Positions 57,765 through 64,000 of a stretch of 64,000 bases of DNA are shown piece after piece. Where the stretch lies: positions 310,001-374,000 of the forward strand of contig CAVTAL010000019.1 in assembly GCA_963732635.1 (NCBI GenBank), read 5' to 3'. Each line of letters opens with the position of its first letter. Positions within the stretch are counted from its first letter, which is position 1. Under the pieces are notes generated by a model that saw only the letters and a list, made by a program, of their open reading frames with translations, was not told the origin of the DNA and ran no database searches. Both the position numbers and the translations under genes were made by a program. The DNA comes from JAKFWF01 sp963732635 (GTDB lineage: Bacteria; Pseudomonadota; Alphaproteobacteria; Rhizobiales; Hyphomicrobiaceae).

Positions 57765-58145
57765 TCAGGTGGACTTCTTGTCCGCCTCGGGGGTGGTTGG
57801 CAGGGCGGTGCCGGTGAGGTCGTCCGGGCCGATGCGGTCCTTGGCGTATTGACCAAGGAAGACGGCGGCGGCCATGGCGATAGCGATCAGCAGCACCAGG
57901 AACCACATCAAGCCCTTTGGAATTAGCTTTTCGGCCGCCATCGCGCTCAGGGTCAGCGCCAGGGTGAAGAAGCTCACTGTTTGAATGAAGTCGAGGACGA
58001 ACAGCAATCCGTGCCGAGTCGGTGATGGCTTGCCGCGTTTGACCGCAGTCCAGCGATGCCAAAGGGAGATCAGCGCCACCAGTAGCCCGGCGATCACGCC
58101 GGCCATCAGGCTTTCACGGCCGAAGTTGGTCCACCAGTCGATCAT
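57765..58145 (-). CDS. Small membrane protein of unknown function
   Basis: A 126-residue product with three predicted membrane helices: GVIAGLLVALISLWH, FIQTVSFFTLALTLSAMAAEKL, and GLMWFLVLLIAIAMAAAVFLGQYA, then a polar C-terminus. No family was recognised. It starts 42 bases beyond the stop of the L,D-transpeptidase gene on the same strand and may be co-transcribed. Its stop lies at the break point of the MocR remnant. Confidence 0.65.
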   Translation of the reverse strand: MIDWWTNFGRESLMAGVIAGLLVALISLWHRWTAVKRGKPSPTRHGLLFVLDFIQTVSFFTLALTLSAMAAEKLIPKGLMWFLVLLIAIAMAAAVFLGQYAKDRIGPDDLTGTALPTTPEADKKST

Positions 58146-58187
58146 GCGTCACTCCCAACTGCGCGACTTAATAACGCGCGACTTCGT

Positions 58188-58913
58188 TCAATTCCACCAG
58201 CCATAGGACGAGCGATAGCGCGGCGCATACATCCGTCGGCGCGGGCGGGGCTCGTCTTCGTCGTCGTCCAATGCGTAGCGACCTGCCTGTGTCCGATCGC
58301 GTCGCTCCTGGCTCGCTTCCTCTTCTTCCGCCTTGGCATCGAGGCGGGCGGCCGGATTGACATAGACGAGGTCGGCGACCTTGGCATCCTTGAATGCGCC
58401 GGCCTGCTGGCGCGAATTGATCGCGAATACCGGCGCACCGACGTGGACGCGCTCGAACAGGTCAATCACGTCCTCGTTGAGCATGCGGATGCAGCCGTTC
58501 GATACGGCGCTGCCGATCGACCCGCGCGAGGGGGTGCCGTGGATGCGCAGCAGCGACCAGTCGAGGTAGAGTGCACGCTTGCCGAGTGGGTTGCTGGGAT
58601 CGCCGCCCTCGACCGGGTCACTGCCATCGACCGGGATCCAGCGGGGATCTTCCTTCTTTTCGGAGACGAAGGTGCGGCCGGTCCAGCGTTCGCTCTCCTT
58701 GCCGACGGCGACGCCGTAGCGGATCGCCTGGCCAGCACCGGTAACGTAGTAGACCTTGCGCTCCGAATTGACGATCACCACCGTGCCGGGCGCATAGCCG
58801 AGGTCGACAGCGACGGCCTCGGGCCGCGCCGCCGCCGGGGCAACGCAAATCACCTGGAGAACGGCCGCCGCGCACGCGCTGGCTGCCGTGATCCGGCGTA
58901 TCTTCATCGACAT
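58188..58913 (-). CDS. L,D-transpeptidase (YkuD domain), exported
   Basis: A signal peptide (ASACAAAVLQVICVAPAAA) is followed by a YkuD catalytic domain with RIHGTPS and the cysteine motif SNGCIRM, where the catalytic Cys forms 3-3 or lipoprotein crosslinks in peptidoglycan. The C-terminal tail is charged and ends with an Arg/Tyr-rich stretch. The start at 58913 has GAGGGA seven bases upstream. Acts in the periplasm. Confidence 0.92.
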   Translation of the reverse strand: MSMKIRRITAASACAAAVLQVICVAPAAARPEAVAVDLGYAPGTVVIVNSERKVYYVTGAGQAIRYGVAVGKESERWTGRTFVSEKKEDPRWIPVDGSDPVEGGDPSNPLGKRALYLDWSLLRIHGTPSRGSIGSAVSNGCIRMLNEDVIDLFERVHVGAPVFAINSRQQAGAFKDAKVADLVYVNPAARLDAKAEEEEASQERRDRTQAGRYALDDDEDEPRPRRRMYAPRYRSSYGWWN

Positions 58914-59103
58914 CGTCAATCCCTCTGATCGAAACCGCGTCTCGAACGCCCAGCGTCCGTTTGACTAAATGCTAATACCGTGACGCCGTTGAAACAATCA
59001 CCCTTGACGCGAAATTATCTGTTGGTTGCCGACGTTGACGCCGCCTGATAGGGGGGCGAAGCTGCGAGGCCAGCGAATTCCCGACCTTCACGAGCCCTGT
59101 TCC

Positions 59104-61065
59104 ATGACCAAGCCTGCCAACTTGCCTGCGCTCAATGACGGCTTTCCGACGGCCGACCGTGACACGTGGCTGGGGCTTGTGACCAAGGCTCTCAAAGGGG
59201 CTGATTACAACCGCAGGGTGCTGTCAAAGTCGGCGGATGGACTGACCATCGAGCCGATTTATGCGCGACGGATGGATGGTGCGGTCACGGCGCGGATCGA
59301 AGCCGGCACGCCTTGGGAAATCATCGCCCGCGTCGACCATCCGGACGGTGCCGCTGCCGCCGGGCTGGCGGTGGCCGACCTCGAGGGCGGCGCTACCGGC
59401 CTGGCGCTCACATTTGCCGATGCAGTTAGCGCGCGCGGGTTTGGTGTCAGCGCGCAATGCGTTGCCGAACTCGACGCGGCACTTGCCGGCGTCATGCTGG
59501 ATCTCATTTCGCTCAAGATCGAGCCCGGAGCCGCCGGACGGGTGAATGCGGCGCTGGTCGTGGCGCTGGTCGTCCGACGCGGCCACCAGCCGGCTAGCGT
59601 GAGGGTGAATTTCGGTCTCGACCCCATCGGCGTGCTGGCAACCACCGGTACGTTCCCCGCCCCCTGGGCCGAGGTCGCAAGGCGGCTGACTGAGACCGTC
59701 GTCAGCCTGAAAGCGCGCGGCTTTGCTGGTCCGTTCGTCACTTGCGACTTGCGCCCATTCAGCGAGGCCGGCGCTTCGGAGGCGCAGGAATTGGGAGCGG
59801 CGCTCGCTGCGGGCGTGGCCTACGCGCGGGCGCTTGAGACCAACAGGCTATCAGTCGCCGACGCGTTCAATGCGCTATCGTGGACGCTGGCAATCGACGC
59901 CGACCAGATGATGGGCCTCGCCAAGATCCGGGCGCTGCGGCGGCTGTGGTCGAAAGTGGCTGCGGCATCTGGGGTCGCATCAGTACCAATGGCCATTCAT
60001 GCCGAGACTGCTTGGCGAATGCTCACGAAGCGAGATCCGGCGGTCAACATGCTGCGCGCGACCGCGGCGGCGTTCGCGGCCGGGACAGGCGGCGCCGATA
60101 GTATCTCAGTGCTGCCGCACGTCAGCGCGCTTGGGCTGCCCGATGGTTTGAGCCGTCGCATCGCCCGCAACACGCAGCTGGTCCTGCAGGAAGAAAGCAA
60201 CCTGTGGCGCGTGGCTGATCCGGCCGCAGGGGCCGGTGCGATCGAAGGTCTGACCGAGCAACTATGCGCGGCGGGTTGGTCCGAGTTCCAACAGATCGAG
60301 CGCGAAGGCGGTCTCACAGCGAGCCTGCTTGCCGGCAATTTCCAGGGTCGAATTGCCGGCGTCGCCACCGCTCGCAACAAGGATATCGCCAACCGCAAGG
60401 CACCGATTACCGGCACGTCCGAATTCCCTAATCTGACGGAAGCGCCGGCTGGCATTCTCGATGTGAAGCCGGTGCAGCAGGCAGCCGCCCAGCCGCTGCG
60501 TGCAGGGGCGGCGCTGTTGTCCTTCGACGCCCTGGTGGCGGCATTGGCAAAGGGCGGTTCCCGTTCCGATGTCGCGCAGCCTCCCATGTCCGCACTGACC
60601 GCCACGCGTCTGCCGTCGACAAGGCTGGCGGAGCCGTTCGAAGCGTTGCGGGCGGCAGCCGATTCGGCACCGACGCGACCGACCGTGTTCCTCGCTAACC
60701 TTGGGCCGCTTGCGGAGCACGGTGGACGTGCGACCTGGATCTCCAACTTGCTGGCGGCTGGGGGCATCGCGGTTACTTCAAACGACGGCTTTACATCGTC
60801 GGGTGATGTCGGCGCGGCATTCGCGGCCAGTGGGGCAACGGCTGCCTGCATCTGCGGCACCGAACAGACCTACGACGTGCTCGCCGAGGCGACGGCGATG
60901 GCACTGAAGGCGGCCGGAGCCCGCCATGTCATGTTGGCGGGCAAACCCAGTGCCAGCGAATCGGTGTTGCAGTCAGCTGGCGTCGACCAGTTCCTGTTCG
61001 CCGGCCAGGACATTCTCGAAGCATTAGGCATGGTGCACAAGGCGATGGCGGTTGGTGCCGCCTGA
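59104..61065 (+). CDS. mutA: Methylmalonyl-CoA mutase small (beta) subunit
   Basis: A 653-residue protein. The barrel part has DTWLGLVTKALKGADYNRRVLS, VTCDLRPFSEAGASEAQELG, DADQMMGLAKIRALRRLWS and HVSALGLPDGLSRRIARNTQ, as in MutA. The C-terminal B12-binding-like fold (NLGPLAEHGGRATWISNLLA, then GGIAVTSNDGF) lacks the D-x-H-x-x-G cobalamin motif, as expected for the non-catalytic subunit. The catalytic large subunit gene, usually next to it, is not downstream here. Start at 59104 by homology. Confidence 0.9.
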   Translation: MTKPANLPALNDGFPTADRDTWLGLVTKALKGADYNRRVLSKSADGLTIEPIYARRMDGAVTARIEAGTPWEIIARVDHPDGAAAAGLAVADLEGGATGLALTFADAVSARGFGVSAQCVAELDAALAGVMLDLISLKIEPGAAGRVNAALVVALVVRRGHQPASVRVNFGLDPIGVLATTGTFPAPWAEVARRLTETVVSLKARGFAGPFVTCDLRPFSEAGASEAQELGAALAAGVAYARALETNRLSVADAFNALSWTLAIDADQMMGLAKIRALRRLWSKVAAASGVASVPMAIHAETAWRMLTKRDPAVNMLRATAAAFAAGTGGADSISVLPHVSALGLPDGLSRRIARNTQLVLQEESNLWRVADPAAGAGAIEGLTEQLCAAGWSEFQQIEREGGLTASLLAGNFQGRIAGVATARNKDIANRKAPITGTSEFPNLTEAPAGILDVKPVQQAAAQPLRAGAALLSFDALVAALAKGGSRSDVAQPPMSALTATRLPSTRLAEPFEALRAAADSAPTRPTVFLANLGPLAEHGGRATWISNLLAAGGIAVTSNDGFTSSGDVGAAFAASGATAACICGTEQTYDVLAEATAMALKAAGARHVMLAGKPSASESVLQSAGVDQFLFAGQDILEALGMVHKAMAVGAA

Positions 61066-61073
61066 CCACCGAC

Positions 61074-62084
61074 CTATTGCACCAGCACTTCGACCTGCAG
61101 CGAATCGTTGTGCTGTAGGGTGAAATCACGACGGAAGCTGCGGGACTGCGAGCGTGCGATCACTGAATAGTTGCCGGGCGCCAGCATGTGTGTCGGCAAT
61201 GCGCCAGCGCTTTCCTTGATGACATCTCCTTGCGGCGTGGTGATGGTCCACTGGGTATCCGCCAGCGCTTCGCCACCAACGCGCGTAACGAGTTTAAAGG
61301 TCGCCTTGCCGACGGCATGAGCGACCGTTGCCTCGGTCAATTTGCCAGCTTCAACAGTGACATCGGTGCGGACCTGGGCGTTGGCGTCGCCGTAGGTGGA
61401 GACGACATGGTAGATGCCGGAATTGAGCCGCAGTATGATGCCCGGGCGGACGCCGCCGACGATACGCGTGCGGTTGCCGAACTGGTCGCGCTCGTCAGAC
61501 ATGATCTCGAAGGCAACCGCGTTTGGTGGCGCGGCGACACCGTTCTCCACGATTGCTGCCAGCCGCAATCCGCCGGCATTGAGTACCAATCGTTCCGCTG
61601 GCATGTCGCCTTGTTTGACCGTGATCCGCCGTGTCATTGTCGCTCGGCCGAATGCGGCATTGATCAGATAGTCGCCGACCGGGAGCCGCAAAACGGCAAC
61701 CGGGAGTTTGCTTTCGCCAACGAGTTTAGGGCCGCCGCCGGGGCCGGTACGCTCCTGGAACACCCGCCAAATGAGGCCGCTATCGATGCGCTGACCGTCT
61801 TCTGTGAGCAAGGCGGAGAGGGTGATCTGGCCGATGCCGGCCGGGATGAGGGCGGTGGCAAGCGGTGCCGGCTGGGCGGCGGGGGCTGCCTTGGGAACGA
61901 CAGTGGTGTTGGACTTGGCGGACGGTTGATCGGGGATCGTTGATCGCAGGGGCGTGCTGGTGTTCCACGAACTGCCAGCGGAAGGGGCTGGCGGTTGCTG
62001 CGCGCTGGCTGAGATGCAGTTCAGCACCACGACAATTGCAGTCATGGCGACTGCCGATGGCAATTTCAACCTTGCGGGTCTCAC
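61074..62084 (-). CDS. Secreted protein of repeated beta-sandwich modules
   Basis: A 336-residue product from a GTG start. It has a signal peptide (VAMTAIVVVLNCISASA), a Pro/Ala-rich linker, then three modules of about 80 residues ending in AGxYxV-like strands (LPVGDYLINAA, LNSGIYHVVSTYG, LAPGNYSVIARSQ) and followed by V-x-x-G steps. The same module recurs in the VWA protein just upstream, 14 bases away, so the two are probably partners in one operon. Domain family not identified. Confidence 0.7.
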   Translation of the reverse strand: MRPARLKLPSAVAMTAIVVVLNCISASAQQPPAPSAGSSWNTSTPLRSTIPDQPSAKSNTTVVPKAAPAAQPAPLATALIPAGIGQITLSALLTEDGQRIDSGLIWRVFQERTGPGGGPKLVGESKLPVAVLRLPVGDYLINAAFGRATMTRRITVKQGDMPAERLVLNAGGLRLAAIVENGVAAPPNAVAFEIMSDERDQFGNRTRIVGGVRPGIILRLNSGIYHVVSTYGDANAQVRTDVTVEAGKLTEATVAHAVGKATFKLVTRVGGEALADTQWTITTPQGDVIKESAGALPTHMLAPGNYSVIARSQSRSFRRDFTLQHNDSLQVEVLVQ

Positions 62085-62097
62085 GCGCCAGTCGTCC

Positions 62098-64000
62098 TCA
62101 TTCGAGTTGCACCTCGACCACGCGGACCTCGCCACCCTTCAATTCGATGTCGGCATGGCCACGACGGTCGCGCGATTCTGCGATGATCTTATACCTTCCG
62201 GCGGCCAGATAGGCACGCGGAGTGGGTTGCAGCGATTGCCATACACTGCGATCCTGGGCGTCGCGAATGTTCCACAGCAAGTCGCTGGCGGCGAGGCCGA
62301 GGGCGGTCGAGGCTTTCAGCTGGATACTGGCTGCGAGGTGCTCGAATGCCAAGTTGGCGCCACCGCCAGTCTTTAGTTCGACCTCGCGCGTGATCCGTGC
62401 ATTCTGGGTGCCGAGCAGGCTCTCAATACGATAACGGCCGGCTGGGAGTTCCAGTTTGGCTGCGGCGCTGCTGACGCGAATGGTGTCCTGCTTCGCATCG
62501 AGCCGGTCGACGCGATAGGCGATTGCGGTATCCAGCACTGCGGCGCTGCCGGCAAGTTTGCTCTGCAGGTTCAGCCGGGCGAGTGCGAGTGTGAGTGTCC
62601 GGGATACGTCATCGCCAGCGTTGACCAGGACTCGCTCGCGCACTTCCGCCTGACCATGGCGGGCGCTCAGGTAATAGGTGCCGGCGCCAAGTGTGAACTC
62701 AGGTTCAGTGGCGGTCGAGCGAGCCACTTCGCGGCGACCGTCTGGACTATCGGCGTCATCCTCTGTGATCCGGAACGTAACGTGCTCAAGCGCTGGACCG
62801 CCATCGCGTTCGCTGGCTCTTACCCTAAGGCGGCCGGCGCCGAATGCCAGGGTGGCGTCGATCATGGCGCCGGGGATTACCATCACCTGCCGCTCAGACT
62901 TTGCGCGGTCGAGTTCGGCACTGACCCGCCACGTGCCGACGGGCAGGAATACCGGTGGGGCGTCGGCGCCGCCGGTCCACACCGTCCGGGCGGGGGTCGA
63001 ACCAGTCGGCACGTCGCTGATCGTGAACACGGCTTGGTCGAGCGGCGGGGTTCCCTTGTGCAGGGTCGCCGAGACACGGACCGCACCGGCTTGAAAGGGT
63101 ATGGCGATACGGGTCATGCCCTTCGGCCTTGACGGTGACGGTCTCCTTGGCCTTGACGAGACCGTGTTGGACCTCGACCTCGTACGATCCTGGCGGAACC
63201 GCGAATTCTAGCGTCGCGCCGCGAACGGCGGCGATGGGAGGCGTGTCGATAGCGCTGCCGGCTTTCATCACACGCCACGCGAGCGGCACGATCACCGCTG
63301 GGCCGTCCTTGCCGAGTGTTGCGCTAAGCACCAATCCCGGCGGGCCGTTGTCCTCAACAACCAAAGGCGGTGCTGGAGGTGCAGGTTTGGATGCCGTCGG
63401 CGGCGGCGTTGCGACCGCAGGCGACCCTTCGTCGAGACCGGCCAACTTGAACGCCTCTTCGATGGCCGTGCCGAGCGAGGCTGCATCGTGGGTATCGAAA
63501 TGCCGCCCGCCCGTTAGCTTCGGCACGCACGCCATGCGCTGTGCGTCCGCACTTTCGAGCGCGATGCTGACGACATGCACGGCAAGCTTAGGGTTCGCCT
63601 TGGCGAGGTCGGCCGCAGCCGCGCAAGGATCTTGCGAGCAATTGTCCGGGTCGTCGTGAATGAGGATCAGCGATGCGGGGCCCGGTAACCTTGGCGAGGC
63701 TTGCGCCGGCTTCCCTCATTGCCGCGACCAAGGGACCCTTGCCCTTCGGGTTGAACTTTTCCAACGGCGCCAGAATGCGGGCTGCATCGACCGGTTCTGG
63801 CGCCAGCATGACTTCGGTATCGCTACAGTCGCCCTTGCGACGGTGTCCGAAGGCTGCGAGCCCTACACGGGTTTGTGATCCTACCTTGGGCAAGGCGCGA
63901 CGTAAGGCCTCGCGCGCACCCGCGAATTTCGTTTCCTTATCGCCGCCGAGTTTGCCCCACATCGATCCCGAGCCGTCGAAGATCACCAGGATGGTGGGCG
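62098..64000 (-). CDS. VWA-domain protein with tandem beta-sandwich modules (5' end outside window; two frameshifts)
   Basis: The reading frame enters at the right edge with TILVIFDGSGSMWG, the MIDAS D-x-S-x-S metal site of a von Willebrand A domain. Two single-base insertions break it: in the G run at 63677-63680 (then SLILIHDDPDNC) and in the CCC at 63119-63121 (then MTRIAIPFQAGAVRV). After the VWA domain (a Cys-rich loop DNCSQDPC is notable) and a Pro-rich linker come about five modules of ~80 residues with VPPGSYEVEV, LPVGTWRVSAE, LGAGTYYLSAR, LPAGRYRIES and LAAGRYKIIAE. N-terminus not seen. Probably an envelope protein. Confidence 0.72.

Overview
The window reads as chromosomal DNA of a high-GC alphaproteobacterium, most likely Hyphomicrobiales (Rhizobiales) and perhaps Bradyrhizobiaceae-like. 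The pointers are an RcdA/DUF1465 gene, a DUF1192 gene, a zinc-free L31, a trpC-moaC-moeA block, a bacterial N-end-rule transferase (bpt), HrcA/CIRCE control of groESL and a GTTC-N7-GTTC (alphaproteobacterial LexA-type) site. The species assignment is inference. No rRNA, tRNA, CRISPR array or intact insertion sequence was seen.

Layout. 1-2.2 kb: D-galactonate catabolism (serine hydrolase fragment, dgoK, dgoA). 2.3-5.1 kb: small secreted protein, kdsA, and an orphan DUF2793/polyglycine spike-like protein. 5.2-8.1 kb: carboxylate-amine ligase, MBL hydrolase, higBA toxin-antitoxin pair. 8.6-10.9 kb: groS-groL with terminator, CIRCE and an unusual heptad-repeat hairpin between the two genes. 11-15 kb: dnaE with an overlapping acetyltransferase gene. 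15.3-21.5 kb: lipoprotein, AT-richer O-acyltransferase, sodB, patatin-like lipoprotein, three small secreted proteins. 21.7-25 kb: aroC, DCC thiol protein, haloacid dehalogenase, VOC protein, DoxX. 25-29.4 kb: methyltransferase, class III sirtuin, LysR regulator, omega-amino-acid aminotransferase. 29.5-36 kb: degenerate EAL protein, HAD phosphatase, response regulator, quinone oxidoreductase, DUF1192, a candidate sRNA, rcdA, rpmE, membrane protein. 36-44 kb: amidohydrolase, hemB, a 1031-residue secreted Sel1/alpha-beta hydrolase protein, bpt, polysaccharide deacetylase. 44-51.7 kb: mgtE, moeA-moaC-trpC, a DUF2157/GDYXXLXY pair behind a LexA-like box, RidA, thioesterase. 51.8-61 kb: MFS/spermidine-synthase fusion, pccB, a decayed EamA/MocR pair, L,D-transpeptidase, methylmalonyl-CoA mutase small subunit. 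61-64 kb: two neighbouring proteins made of the same repeated beta-sandwich module, one carrying a VWA domain and running off the window.

Two threads run through the window. First, about a dozen otherwise well-conserved genes, including the essential dnaE and trpC, carry a single-base frameshift, nearly always a +1 insertion and often in a short homopolymer. This looks more like sequencing or assembly error than decay, and the coordinates given here span the shifts. One locus (55.9-57.8 kb) has many more shifts and a missing 3' end and looks truly degraded. Second, the most novel protein-level structures are the 108-residue Sel1 super-repeat with evenly spaced cysteine pairs fused to a secreted hydrolase (38.3-41.4 kb), the VWA/beta-sandwich module pair at the right edge, and a small-RNA-like locus at 34.0 kb.
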